DNA of 64,000 nt from the NCBI RefSeq assembly GCF_010726245.1, contig NZ_AP022561.1, positions 5,208,001 through 5,272,000 on the forward strand. The letters are read 5' to 3'. The notes beneath the pieces are model-generated. The model was given only the letters and a program-made list of their open reading frames with translations, ran no database searches and was not told where the DNA came from. This DNA is from Mycolicibacterium aichiense. Lineage in GTDB: Bacteria; Actinomycetota; Actinomycetes; Mycobacteriales; Mycobacteriaceae. The translations under genes were made by a program, and so were the position numbers. Of this stretch, positions 8,355-17,323 are shown piece by piece. Numbering within the stretch: position 1 is the first letter of the stretch; each line of letters begins with the position of its first letter.

Positions 8355-9086
8355 ATGTCGAACCCATCCGGGCCCGACCACGACGAGGTCACCGGACCCG
8401 TCGCGCCGGCCGGTGACGAGCAGGCTCCTCAGGAGACCGACCCGGCCACCGAGGTGTTCAGGGCCACCGAGCCATCGGGCGAACGTCGTTTCACCGCACC
8501 AGGATTCGATGCGGGGTCAACGCAGATCATCCATCGCGAGCCCGATCCGGAAACCGAGATCTTCTCCACACCGACCGAGGTCTTCCCGGCCTCGGGGCCG
8601 CCTCGGACGGGACCGCAGGCCATTCCGCCGCGCCCGCCTGCGACCCGCAGGCGCAGCTGGGCTTTCGTGCTGGCGGTGATCGCGGTAATCGCCGCGCTGG
8701 CCGCGATAGCCGTTCTCGTCACCGTCCTGCTGACCCGCCACGACTCGGCGAAGGCATCGCAGGAGGACATGGTCCGCGCGACCATCCAGAACTTCGACAC
8801 CGCCGTGCAGAACGGCGATCTGGCCGCCCTGCGTGGCATCACCTGCGGCCAGACCAGGGACAGCTACGTCAAGTACGACGACGCGGCCTGGTCGGACACC
8901 CACGCGCGGGTGGCTGCGGCCCGGCAGTACCCGGTGGTGGCCAGCATCGACGAGATCGTCGTCAACGGTGACCACGCCGAGGCCAACGTGACGTCATTCA
9001 TGGCGTTCGACCCGGCGACGCGATCGACCCGTAGTTTCGACCTGCAGTTCCGCGACAACCAGTGGAAGATCTGCCAAGCGTCCTGA
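8355..9086 (+). CDS. Membrane-anchored NTF2-like protein (Rv0361-like)
   Basis: 243 residues. Residues 1-95 are Pro/Thr/Glu-rich and probably disordered. One membrane helix follows (SWAFVLAVIAVIAALAAI, about residue 100), then an outside domain (MVRATIQNFDTAVQNGDLAALRGITCG ... FDLQFRDNQWKICQAS) with the look of an NTF2/SnoaL-type cone fold. The topology is cytoplasmic tail, single helix, extracytoplasmic domain. Function unknown. In M. tuberculosis the counterpart is Rv0361. AGGAGG lies 13 bases before the ATG at 8355, slightly far. In M. tuberculosis mgtE follows; here the gene runs straight into a palindromic repeat and the convergent fba gene. Confidence 0.82.
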   Translation: MSNPSGPDHDEVTGPVAPAGDEQAPQETDPATEVFRATEPSGERRFTAPGFDAGSTQIIHREPDPETEIFSTPTEVFPASGPPRTGPQAIPPRPPATRRRSWAFVLAVIAVIAALAAIAVLVTVLLTRHDSAKASQEDMVRATIQNFDTAVQNGDLAALRGITCGQTRDSYVKYDDAAWSDTHARVAAARQYPVVASIDEIVVNGDHAEANVTSFMAFDPATRSTRSFDLQFRDNQWKICQAS

Positions 9087-9099
9087 ACCCGACAACCGT

Positions 9100-9156
9100 C
9101 GAGATCGACACCAGGGTCGGGAATCGGGCTGATCCACAACCCTGACGTCGATCTCG
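9100..9156. repeat. 57-bp palindromic repeat, copy A
   Basis: Inverted repeat with arms at 9100-9117 (CGAGATCGACACCAGGGT) and 9139-9156; 16 of 18 arm positions pair. Its total length of 57 bp equals that of copies B (59591) and C (62246), and the outer arm sequence CGAGATCGAC is shared. Here it lies between the convergent Rv0361-like and fba genes, where it could also work as a two-way transcription terminator. Confidence 0.8.
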
Positions 9157-9173
9157 CGGGCAGGTCAGTACAG

Positions 9174-10211
9174 CTAGCCGGCCGAGACGGAGCGGCCTGC
9201 GCTGTGCAGGTCGTTGCACGCCTCGACGACGCGCTCGGCCATCGAGGCCTCGGCTTTCTTGAGGTAGCTGCGCGGATCGTAGACCTTCTTGTTGCCCACC
9301 TCGCCGTCGACCTTGAGCACGCCGTCGTAGTTGGTGAACATGTGCGCGGCCAGCGGGCGGGTGAAGGCGTACTGGGTGTCGGTGTCGACGTTCATCTTCA
9401 CCACGCCGTACTTCAGCGAGTCCTCGATCTCGGACTTCAGCGAGCCCGACCCGCCGTGGAAGACGAAGTCGAACGGCTTGGAGCCCTCGGGCAGGCCGAG
9501 CTTGGCCGACGCGACCCGCTGGCCCTCGGCCAGCACCTCCGGCTTGAGCACCACGTTGCCCGGCTTGTAGACGCCGTGCACATTGCCGAACGTCGCGGCC
9601 AGCAGGTATTTGCCGTGCTCACCGGCGCCGAGGGCCTCGATGGTCTTCTCGAAGTCCTCCGGCGAGGTGTACAGCTTCTCGTTGATCTCGGCCTCGACGC
9701 CGTCCTCTTCGCCGCCGACAACGCCGATTTCGATCTCCAGGATGATCTTCGCCGCGGCCGCCTGCTTGAGCAGTTCCTGCGCGATCGACAGGTTCTCGTC
9801 GATCGGGACGGCCGAGCCGTCCCACATGTGCGACTGGAACAGCGGATTCTGCCCCTTGCTCACCCGCTCCGCGGAGATGGCGAGCAGCGGACGGACCAGG
9901 CCGTCGAGCTTGTCCTTGGGGCAGTGGTCGGTGTGCAGCGCCACCGTGATCGGGTACTTGGCGGCGACGACATGGGCGAACTCGGCCAGCGCCACTGCGC
10001 CGGTGACCATGTCCTTCACGCCGAGCCCGGATCCGAATTCGGCTCCGCCGGTGGAGAATTGGATGATGCCGTCACTGCCGGCGTCGGCGAAACCCTTGAT
10101 GGCCGCGTTGATGCTCTCCGAACCCACGCAGTTGATTGCCGGGAACGCGAACGAGTGCTCCTTGGCGCGGCCCAACATCTCCGCGTAGACCTCGGGCGTG
10201 GCGATGGGCAT
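9174..10211 (-). CDS. fba: Fructose-bisphosphate aldolase, class II
   Basis: 345 residues. This is the zinc-dependent class II aldolase of glycolysis and gluconeogenesis, which cleaves fructose 1,6-bisphosphate to dihydroxyacetone phosphate and glyceraldehyde 3-phosphate in the cytoplasm. Visible marks: HTDHCPKD (catalytic Asp and zinc His), the IEIGVVGGEEDGVEAE loop, TFGNVHGVYKPGN with a zinc His, and the phosphate-binding FHGGSGS. ATG at 10211 has AGGAAG upstream and gives the usual N-terminus MPIATPEVYAEML. The gene converges on the Rv0361-like gene and diverges from dedA, as in M. tuberculosis (Rv0363c). Full length and intact. Confidence 0.97.
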   Translation of the reverse strand: MPIATPEVYAEMLGRAKEHSFAFPAINCVGSESINAAIKGFADAGSDGIIQFSTGGAEFGSGLGVKDMVTGAVALAEFAHVVAAKYPITVALHTDHCPKDKLDGLVRPLLAISAERVSKGQNPLFQSHMWDGSAVPIDENLSIAQELLKQAAAAKIILEIEIGVVGGEEDGVEAEINEKLYTSPEDFEKTIEALGAGEHGKYLLAATFGNVHGVYKPGNVVLKPEVLAEGQRVASAKLGLPEGSKPFDFVFHGGSGSLKSEIEDSLKYGVVKMNVDTDTQYAFTRPLAAHMFTNYDGVLKVDGEVGNKKVYDPRSYLKKAEASMAERVVEACNDLHSAGRSVSAG

Positions 10212-10322
10212 GGCACTTCCTTCCGACTGTCCGGCTGACGAGGTCAGTATGACAAGAAGCCGATCGGCTGGCACAGGTCACTGACAGTGACGTCTCGACG
10301 GTCACCGGTACCCTTGTGCCTC

Positions 10323-11003
10323 GTGACCACCACCACCCTGGCGCTCATGCCCGACTTCCTCGACCCGCTCAAGCTGATCGAGCAGTTCGGCACCTGGGCC
10401 CTGGTCGGCATCCTGGTCGTCGTCTTCATCGAGTCCGGCGTGCTGTTCCCCGTGCTGCCCGGCGACACGTTGTTGTTCGTGGCGGGCATGCTCGCCGCCG
10501 GGACCGCCGCACAGGGCGCCGACGTCAACGCCAACTTCCAGCTGTGGCAGCTGCTCGTGTTCATCCCGATCGCCGCCGTACTCGGCGGCCAGGTGGGTTA
10601 CGTCGTCGGCCGCTTCCTGGGCACCGCCATGTTCAAACCGAACGCGCGAATCCTCAAGCAGCGCTACCTCGACGAGGCGCACATCTTCTTCGAGCAGCGC
10701 GGCCCGTTCGCGATCGTGCTGGCACGCTTCGTCCCGATCGTGCGCACCCTTGCCCCGATCACCGCAGGCGCGGCCAAGATGAAGTACCCGGTCTTCACGC
10801 TCTACAACGTGATCGGTGCGGTGCTCTGGGGTGTCGGCCTGACGCTGCTCGGCTACGGTCTCGGGCAGTTCGAGATCATCCAAAAGCTGCTGGAACCGAT
10901 CTTCATCCTCATCGCGGTCGCGTCGATCACCCCGATGATCTGGGAGTGGTACAAACGCCGCAAAGCCGCCAAGGACGCGACCGATCCGGTTTCCGGGTCG
11001 TAA
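10323..11003 (+). CDS. DedA-family membrane protein (Rv0364-like)
   Basis: 226 residues, with several membrane helices and the DedA/SNARE-associated signature: FIESGVLFPVLPGDTLLFVAGMLA, then FFEQRGPFAIVLARFVPIVRTLAPITAGAAKM. These proteins act in the inner membrane; several members are undecaprenyl-phosphate or phospholipid transporters needed for envelope integrity. Either is possible here. The GTG at 10323 gives a length close to the family; no clear ribosome site is visible, so a leaderless or weakly led start is likely. ATG at 10347 is an alternative. It is divergent from fba, and the 111 bases between the starts hold both promoters. Confidence 0.88.
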   Translation: MTTTTLALMPDFLDPLKLIEQFGTWALVGILVVVFIESGVLFPVLPGDTLLFVAGMLAAGTAAQGADVNANFQLWQLLVFIPIAAVLGGQVGYVVGRFLGTAMFKPNARILKQRYLDEAHIFFEQRGPFAIVLARFVPIVRTLAPITAGAAKMKYPVFTLYNVIGAVLWGVGLTLLGYGLGQFEIIQKLLEPIFILIAVASITPMIWEWYKRRKAAKDATDPVSGS

Positions 11004-11142
11004 AAATTTGCCCGCAGATCCGTCTGCGGTACCGCTCCGACCGGCGCACGCGCAGGTGACCCAGCCTTTTGCCAGCTAGCGCACAGCGATCCTCACAGTA
11101 TCGGCAGCTAGTTTGCGCTGATCGCGTGAAAGGTCACAGCAA

Positions 11143-11391
11143 ATGGTCAAGATCATCGCCAGTGGACTCCTGGCTTCGGCGGGCATCGGCCTCGCCGCAC
11201 TCTTCGGCGGGATCGGCGTCGCATCGGCAGGCAGCCCCACCACAACGTTTGCCGTGCAGGACGGCGACAGCGGTGCCGGCGGTGCAGCGATCGACTCCGA
11301 CGGCACTCAGGGCGACTTCAAGTCGGCCGTCGACGGCTCCATGAGCGGCCCGCTCATGGTCGCCGCCCCGCAGGACAAAGCCGTCCCGTAA
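11143..11391 (+). CDS. Small secreted protein, unknown function
   Basis: 82 residues. A signal peptide is obvious (VKIIASGLLASAGIGLAALFGGIGVASAG, cleavage after ASAG near residue 30). The mature part is about 52 residues, acidic and Gly/Ser/Asp-rich, without cysteines: VQDGDSGAGGAAIDSDGTQGDF. Such small exported proteins are common in mycobacteria and mostly unstudied. ATG at 11143 follows GAAAGG at good spacing. The gene is monocistronic and converges on the large surface protein. I do not recognise the mature sequence; the coding call rests on signal peptide, ribosome site and codon use. Confidence 0.72.
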   Translation: MVKIIASGLLASAGIGLAALFGGIGVASAGSPTTTFAVQDGDSGAGGAAIDSDGTQGDFKSAVDGSMSGPLMVAAPQDKAVP

Positions 11392-11428
11392 ACAGCCACC
11401 CGCGAAGTCGGCAGCGCCGCGGCGCCGG

Positions 11429-14134
11429 TCAGGCCGTGGGCACTTGCTGACTGGCCGACTGAAACCCACCGGCGATGACTGAGATGGTGTCGCCGGGGAC
11501 GAACGGGATCTGGGCGAATCCGTTCTCGTCGGTGGTGACCGTGTTCGAACCCACGGTCACGGTTGCACCGCGGACGGCACGGGGATAACCATCCTCGGCG
11601 ACCGTGGCAGTGACTCGCACCCTGTTGTCGAATGACGTAATCGCCAGCTGAGGCTGGTTGATGACCGGGAAGTCGGTTTGGATGGGCACGCCCGAGTACG
11701 AGACACCGTTGATCTCCGACGAGACCGTGCCGGAAAACGCGTTCGCCTTGCCGGCTTTGATGCTGCCCTTGAGATAGCCGGTGCGTTCACCTGTGCTGGT
11801 CAGATCCGCAGTCCAGGTGGCATTACCGATCGGGTTGACCACCGTGACCTTCTCGGTGCCGTTGATGAAGGTCTTGCCGTCGTCGGAGTAGTTGTCGTAC
11901 GTCACCGAATACGAGCCCGAAGCGAACGTGCCGCTGTAGCTCAAGGTTGCCGTTCCGGAGTCCTTCCCCTGGAGAACTCGGGACGGCACCTGACGGCCCA
12001 TCATCGGGGTGTACTCCTCAACCGGCACCGACCACTTGGCAATGGCGTCGGGATCCTGGTGCACCGGCGGCAGCGGGGTGGTCGCCTCGCGGGTGGGGAA
12101 GCTGATGATGCTGAAGCGCCAGGGGGTGTCGGGCGCACCGGGAGTCACGGTGTCCGGGCGCTGCTGCTCGTTGATCAGGGCACGAGTGGAATCGGGGAAC
12201 CAGCTCCAGCCACGAATCGTCCAGTCGGGATCGATGATGACGGGCTGACCTGAGTAGCTTCCCAACTGCTGACCATCATCGAGGTTCATCACCCACGGCT
12301 CGTTCATCGCACGCCGGTTGTTCCACAGGCTCACCCGCGCCATCTGGGGGAATGCCGCGACGTCCAGGAGCGAAGGCCGCTGCAGCGCGGTGAAGACGTC
12401 CATGCGGTCGGCTCCACGCGCTGAGCTGAAGTAGACCGATCGGCCATCCGGGGCAACGTCACCGGACTCGTTGTAGTCCAGATCGGTGGTGAGCTGACGC
12501 CGCTCACCGGTGAGCGTGTCCAGTAGATAGATGTCGTAGTTGAGCCCGGTGGTGGTGGTCTGGTACTTCAGATACCTGCCGCCGGCATGCCAACTGCCGC
12601 CCTCATAGAAGCGCGTGGCGTTGGCGAAATCTTGTGCGTATTCGGTGTTTTCGTCCCACTGCGGGGCGAAGATCCGCTGATCGACCAGCTTGTAGCCAGT
12701 GTCGGTGGCAACCAGCCGTGCGATGCTCATCCGCGGCCCGGTGATCGGCGTGTTCTCGGTCCACGTCACGTATTCGCCGAATGGGTCCGGCTTCGCTTCC
12801 CGATTCTGGGTGCTCGCGGCCAACGGGCCCCGATCCGACGGGAACTCCACATTCTTGACGGTGGGGTTCGCGCATGAGGAGATCGAACCTTGGCACTCCA
12901 GAATGGCATAGCTGATCAAGCCCGCTCCCCCGAGCGGATCATCGGCTGACTGCTGCCCAGACGTGCTGGCGAACCAGATTTTCTGATTGCCCTCGAGCGC
13001 AATGGCTTTGGCGGCGTTGGTAACCAAGCCGCACGAAACACATTGGTATTCACCGCCATCCAAGTTGCTCACGGCGATCTGCGTCTTGCCGGCGATGGTC
13101 ACGGACAGCAGCAGATGGTCGCCGTCAGGAGTCAGGTCCGCGCCATTGACGACCACACCGTCCGGGACGTCGAAAGTGATCACCTTCTCGACCGTGAACG
13201 GCTCCAACGGCGACGACGGCGACGCGTCGGGCAGTCGGGTGACGGCCACAGGCAGCCGCGGTGTCGGCGTGCCGCGGTCCGGGGAGAACAGGAGCGCCAA
13301 GGGATGGAACCGGCCGTCGGTGACCTTGACGGTGAAAGCGTCGGCCCCACCGAACTCGGCAAAGAGCGCTGTCGGCGTGAAGGTGAACTTCCCGGTGAGT
13401 GGATCGATCACCACACTGCCGTACTTCGGATCGGCAAGCACCTGGTATGTCAACCGGTCGCCATCCGGATCGATTGCGCCGATGGTGCCGGTGATGACCC
13501 CGTTGCTCATGTCTTGCGAATTGAGGCTGGCACGGTAGTGAACGGTCGGGGGTCGATTGAAGAACGTTCGCCGGATCCACGTGAGAGGCGCCCAATCCAC
13601 TGCCGTCCGTTGAGGCGGCATCGGCGCTGGCAACCCCACCGGGGTCAGCCCGGCAGCGACGACAGTGGTCGCCGTGGCATCGGCGGGCGAGTCGCTCGAG
13701 GCAGTCGTCGACGATGGACTCGACAGCCGCTGCTTGTTGCTCGACGAGGTCCGGAAGCCACCCGTGCCCGGCCGGGGCTTCGGGGAGGGGGTGGTTGCGG
13801 ACGAGGTGGCGCCGTTGCCCGCTCTGGCGGGGCGGTTGGCTGCGGTGCGAGAACCGGCCCGCGGGCCGAGCCGGTTCGTTGTCGCCGCATTTGCCGCATG
13901 CTGACTCGAGGAGGTGACAGAGCCTCCCGCATCGGCGTCCGCCGTATCAGCGGACGCCACCCCACTGCCCGTCGTCACGGCGGTGATGACGTAGGCCGCC
14001 AGCGCGAGGCCGCCGACCTGCGCGGCGCGCGCGCCGATGAGCGCCCCATCGGTCTTGATGGGTGCGTTGCTCCCCGGAGGACGTTTCCGCTGGGCGGGTT
14101 TCTTTGCGGCTGATGAGTCCAGGGAGTCGGCCAT
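11429..14134 (-). CDS. Large secreted surface protein with cadherin/Ig-like and beta-propeller regions
   Basis: 901 residues. The N-terminus has a Lys/Arg-rich start, a hydrophobic export helix (VGGLALAAYVITAVTTGSGVASAD), then a long Ser/Ala/Thr/Pro-rich linker. Next comes a VCBS/cadherin-like repeat (GTIGAIDPDGDRLTYQVLADPKYGSVVIDPLTGKFTFTP, about residues 230-300), then blades of a TolB-like propeller (LTPDGDHLLLSV, GDVAPDGRSVYFSSARG) and a C-terminal carboxypeptidase-regulatory-like beta domain (VTVGSNTVTTDENGFAQIPF). No catalytic triad is evident. It is probably an exported adhesin or envelope protein. I chose the ATG at 14134 because MADSLDSSAAKKPAQ gives a normal export N-terminus; upstream in-frame starts exist to 14284. 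The 293 bases upstream hold no other gene that I can see. Confidence 0.8.
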   Translation of the reverse strand: MADSLDSSAAKKPAQRKRPPGSNAPIKTDGALIGARAAQVGGLALAAYVITAVTTGSGVASADTADADAGGSVTSSSQHAANAATTNRLGPRAGSRTAANRPARAGNGATSSATTPSPKPRPGTGGFRTSSSNKQRLSSPSSTTASSDSPADATATTVVAAGLTPVGLPAPMPPQRTAVDWAPLTWIRRTFFNRPPTVHYRASLNSQDMSNGVITGTIGAIDPDGDRLTYQVLADPKYGSVVIDPLTGKFTFTPTALFAEFGGADAFTVKVTDGRFHPLALLFSPDRGTPTPRLPVAVTRLPDASPSSPLEPFTVEKVITFDVPDGVVVNGADLTPDGDHLLLSVTIAGKTQIAVSNLDGGEYQCVSCGLVTNAAKAIALEGNQKIWFASTSGQQSADDPLGGAGLISYAILECQGSISSCANPTVKNVEFPSDRGPLAASTQNREAKPDPFGEYVTWTENTPITGPRMSIARLVATDTGYKLVDQRIFAPQWDENTEYAQDFANATRFYEGGSWHAGGRYLKYQTTTTGLNYDIYLLDTLTGERRQLTTDLDYNESGDVAPDGRSVYFSSARGADRMDVFTALQRPSLLDVAAFPQMARVSLWNNRRAMNEPWVMNLDDGQQLGSYSGQPVIIDPDWTIRGWSWFPDSTRALINEQQRPDTVTPGAPDTPWRFSIISFPTREATTPLPPVHQDPDAIAKWSVPVEEYTPMMGRQVPSRVLQGKDSGTATLSYSGTFASGSYSVTYDNYSDDGKTFINGTEKVTVVNPIGNATWTADLTSTGERTGYLKGSIKAGKANAFSGTVSSEINGVSYSGVPIQTDFPVINQPQLAITSFDNRVRVTATVAEDGYPRAVRGATVTVGSNTVTTDENGFAQIPFVPGDTISVIAGGFQSASQQVPTA

Positions 14135-14427
14135 TGACGGAGTCCAATCTCGGAGGGCAACGATGCCCAGGGGTATGGCGTACATCACTCCTGGAGGTCG
14201 GTGTGACGTATGGCGCAGTAACATACCTTCAGAGCTGTATCTAGTCAACGGACCTCGATCCCCTCGCTGTCCGTGACTGATCAAGATGACGAGCAGCGCT
14301 GGTCAGGACACGATTTGGGAGGAGATACCGCCGCCACGGTGTGAACGGCGAGCACCGCCCGTCGTCAGGGTGACACCTGCTGCGTCGCGACACCCGCCCA
14401 CGGCGCCGGGCCCGCTCGACGCGTTAC

Positions 14428-15132
14428 TTAGGTGCGGCGCCGGCTGACGACCGCGATCAGGATCAGCAGCACCAGCGCGGCGACGCCGGCCGCCACGTAC
14501 TTGGTCATCGACGTGCCGCCGGCCAGCGCCAGCAGGTCGATCGGTTCCGGTTCCCGAGCGGGGGTGGCCGCGGGCGCAACACGCGGGGCGGCCGTCGCCG
14601 CCGCGGTGCCCAGCCCCGCGGCACCGGGCGTGGCCGGGGTGTCCAGGGCGGCTTCTACAGCGCTCTCGGGGATCTCCGGTACGTCGGCGCCCTCGGCCAG
14701 CTTGGCTTCCAGCGAGTCGACGAACTGTCCGAGCAGTTTCTCCGACACCTGCTGCAGCATGCTGCTGCCGAACTGGGCCAGCTTGCCGACGATCTTCAGA
14801 TCGGTCTCGACGCTGACGCGGGTGTGATCGCCCGCCTCGTGCAGTTGCAGGACGACGACCGCAGCCGCGTTGCCGGTGCCGCGCGCTTCCTTGCCGCGCC
14901 CGTCGACGACGGCGCGATGCTGGGACTCGTCGCGCTCCACGAAGTGCGCCTTACCGCTGAACTCACTGGTGACCGGTCCGACCTTCACCTTGACCTTGCC
15001 CAGGTAGTCGTCGCCTTCCTGGCCGGTGAGCTGCGCACCCGGCATCAACGGGACCACCTGCTCCATATCGCTGAGGACTGCCCACGCCTGCGCGATCGGA
15101 ACGCTGACGGTGAACTCGTTGTCGATCTTCAT
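14428..15132 (-). CDS. CoxG-like SRPBCC protein with C-terminal membrane anchor
   Basis: 234 residues. Residues 1-150 are a CoxG-type SRPBCC domain (MKIDNEFTVSVPIAQAWAVLSDMEQVVPLMPGAQLTG ... FSGKAHF). An Ala/Pro-rich linker and a single C-terminal helix (KYVAAGVAALVLLILIAVVSRRR) follow, so the domain faces the cytoplasm at the membrane. In CO-oxidising bacteria CoxG recruits carbon monoxide dehydrogenase to the membrane. The next gene upstream is XdhC/CoxI-like, the pairing expected of a CODH cluster, but the coxL/M/S genes are absent. It may serve another molybdenum hydroxylase elsewhere or be a remnant; the reading frame is intact. Confidence 0.82.
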   Translation of the reverse strand: MKIDNEFTVSVPIAQAWAVLSDMEQVVPLMPGAQLTGQEGDDYLGKVKVKVGPVTSEFSGKAHFVERDESQHRAVVDGRGKEARGTGNAAAVVVLQLHEAGDHTRVSVETDLKIVGKLAQFGSSMLQQVSEKLLGQFVDSLEAKLAEGADVPEIPESAVEAALDTPATPGAAGLGTAAATAAPRVAPAATPAREPEPIDLLALAGGTSMTKYVAAGVAALVLLILIAVVSRRRT

Positions 15133-15251
15133 GGGCTCTCCTCATCCAGTGGCGAGTGCGGTACGAAAACTCGTTGCGCACCAGCCTGCCAGCACCCCGC
15201 GGCGGTCCGATGCACCGACCCCTGATGTGATAGAGCAGCGCCGCCGGCGAC

Positions 15252-16409
15252 TCAGATATTGCTCAATTCCACTGGCACCGAGGCACTGTCGCGCTCGTCG
15301 TGGTGGATCCGGCCCTCGGTCTCCGACAGCGGGCGTCCGCCCCCACCCCAGCGCCGAGCGATGATCTCGGCGGCGATCGACACCGCGGTCTCCTCCGGAG
15401 TGCGGGCACCGAGGTCCAATCCGATCGGGCTGGCGAGCCTGCTCAGTTCCGCATCGGTCAGGCCGGCCTCGCGCAAGCGCGCCAACCGGTCGGCATGGGT
15501 GCGCCGAGATCCCATCGCCCCGACATAGCCGACGTCGAGCCGCAGAGCCACCTCGAGCAGCGGCACGTCGAACTTGGCGTCATGGGTGAGCACACAGATC
15601 ACCGTGCGGGAGTCGATCGCCCCGGCCTGCGCCTGCGCGGCCAGATATCGGTGCGGCCAGTCGACGACCACCTCGTGCGCGGTGTGGAACCGGGCAGGCG
15701 TGGCGAACACCCCGCGGGCATCGCAGACCGTCACTCGATAGCCGAGGAAAGCACCTTGTTGGGCCACCGCGGCGGCGAAGTCGATGGCGCCGAACACCAG
15801 CAGCCGGGGGCGCGGGGCGTGGCACGCGACGAACACCTCCATACCCTCGCCCCGGCGCTGCCCGTCCGGACCGTAGCTGAGCACCTCACTGCGGCCGGCA
15901 GCAAGCAGGCCCCGCGCATCGTCGATCACCGCAGCGTCGGCGCGCGCCGAACCCACAGTGCCAGCGGCACTTTCCGGTTCGACGACCAGCCGTCGCCCCA
16001 GCCACTCACGGTCAGGGTGGGCGATCACGGTGGCTACCGCCACCGGTCGATGCTCGGTGATGGCGTCGAGCACTCGGTCCAGGTGCGCAAAAGTGCTGCG
16101 CGAGATCGGCTCGATGAAGATGTCAAGCGTTCCGCCGCACGTCAGGCCGACCGAAAAAGCGTCGTCGTCGCTGACCCCGTACCGCTCCAATCGGGGTACT
16201 CCGCTGACGACGACGTCGCTGGCCGATTCGTAAACCGCGCCCTCCACACACCCGCCCGACACCGAGCCGCTCACGGCTCCGTCAGGGGCCACCACCATCG
16301 CCGCACCGGGCTGCCGAGGCGCCGAGGCGAACGTGCGCACGACGGTGGCCAGCCCGGCCGTCCCACCGGTCCGCCAGATCGCCGCAAGCTCGGCAAGAAC
16401 GTCCTGCAC
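15252..16409 (-). CDS. XdhC/CoxI-family molybdenum enzyme maturation protein
   Basis: 385 residues with both XdhC domains. The N-terminal one has GTAGLATVVRTFASAPRQPGAAMVV and SGSVSGGCVEGAVYE, with the conserved Cys. The C-terminal Rossmann domain has RLLVFGAIDFAAAVAQQGAFLGYRVTVCD and YVGAMGSRRTHADRLARL. XdhC proteins bind molybdenum cofactor and help insert the sulfurated form into xanthine or CO dehydrogenases. In M. tuberculosis Rv0376c sits beside the CODH-like genes; here those genes are missing. I start at the GTG at 16409 (MQDVLAELAAIW), which fits the family; the frame opens at 16445. The C-terminus is followed by 119 bases before coxG. Confidence 0.87.
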   Translation of the reverse strand: MQDVLAELAAIWRTGGTAGLATVVRTFASAPRQPGAAMVVAPDGAVSGSVSGGCVEGAVYESASDVVVSGVPRLERYGVSDDDAFSVGLTCGGTLDIFIEPISRSTFAHLDRVLDAITEHRPVAVATVIAHPDREWLGRRLVVEPESAAGTVGSARADAAVIDDARGLLAAGRSEVLSYGPDGQRRGEGMEVFVACHAPRPRLLVFGAIDFAAAVAQQGAFLGYRVTVCDARGVFATPARFHTAHEVVVDWPHRYLAAQAQAGAIDSRTVICVLTHDAKFDVPLLEVALRLDVGYVGAMGSRRTHADRLARLREAGLTDAELSRLASPIGLDLGARTPEETAVSIAAEIIARRWGGGGRPLSETEGRIHHDERDSASVPVELSNI

Positions 16410-16495
16410 GGCATCAAACGTAAGCCGAATCGCGGTTACCGGCACCCATTCACGACAAGCAATGGCCTAGCGGGTGTCAGCCCCTCACTTATCCG

Positions 16496-17323
16496 CTAGT
16501 TGGGGAAGTTCACGTCCTTGGTGACCGCTTCCCACTGGTCGATCGACGCCGACAGCGCAGCGATCTTGTCCCGCATCGCCTTCAGGACATCCCGGCCGAG
16601 CAGCAGCCGCAGCGGTGGCTCGTCCAGCTTGGTCACCATCAGAACAGCTTCGGCGACCTTGCGCGGGTCGCCCGGCAGATGGTCGGCGAACTGCTTGATC
16701 AGATCCTTGCGCGCCGCCACGTCGGCGTACTCGGTGATCGGCGCGCCGGATTCCTTCATCGAGCGCGACGCCCAGTCGGTCCGGAACGCCCCCGGCTCGA
16801 TCAGCGTCACCTTGATACCAAGGGCCGCCACCTCTGCCGACAGCGCCTCACTGACCGCCTCGAGCGCGAACTTGGTGGACGAGTAGTACGCGTTGGGCGG
16901 GTTGGCCACGAGACCGGTCATCGAAGAGATGTTGACGATGTGGCCCGAACCGCGGGCACGCATCGCGGGAAGCACCGCTTTCATCATGTCGACGGAGCCG
17001 AAGTAGTTGACGTCGAACAACTTTCGCACCTCGGCGTCTTCACCTTCTTCGACCGCCGATAGGTAGCCGTGTCCGGCGTTGTTGACCAGAACGTCGACGC
17101 CACCGAAGGCATCCTCCGCGGCGCGCACAGCGGCCGCGATCTGATCAGGGTCGGTCACGTCGAGCGCGGCGGCCGCCGCGAGGTCTGGGAATTCGGCGAC
17201 CAGATCAGTGACCGCCTCCGCACGTCGCGCAGTGACGAGCACTTGGTGGCCGTCTTGCAGTGCGGCACGGGCGATTTCGCGTCCGAAGCCGGTGGAGCAG
17301 CCGGTGACCAGCCAGCGTGCCAT
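16496..17323 (-). CDS. Short-chain dehydrogenase/reductase
   Basis: 275 residues, classical SDR. NAD(P)-binding TGCSTGFG at the N-terminus, NNAG in the middle, a catalytic Ser in NISSMTG and the YYSSTK active-site Tyr/Lys are all present; R33/R34 after the second strand favours NADP. The C-terminal region matches SDRs that work on hydrophobic alcohols or ketones. Its ATG overlaps the stop of the upstream DUF1214 gene (TGATG), so the two are translationally coupled and belong to a four-gene unit with a sulfotransferase and a SnoaL-like protein. The substrate is unknown. Confidence 0.9.
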   Translation of the reverse strand: MARWLVTGCSTGFGREIARAALQDGHQVLVTARRAEAVTDLVAEFPDLAAAAALDVTDPDQIAAAVRAAEDAFGGVDVLVNNAGHGYLSAVEEGEDAEVRKLFDVNYFGSVDMMKAVLPAMRARGSGHIVNISSMTGLVANPPNAYYSSTKFALEAVSEALSAEVAALGIKVTLIEPGAFRTDWASRSMKESGAPITEYADVAARKDLIKQFADHLPGDPRKVAEAVLMVTKLDEPPLRLLLGRDVLKAMRDKIAALSASIDQWEAVTKDVNFPN

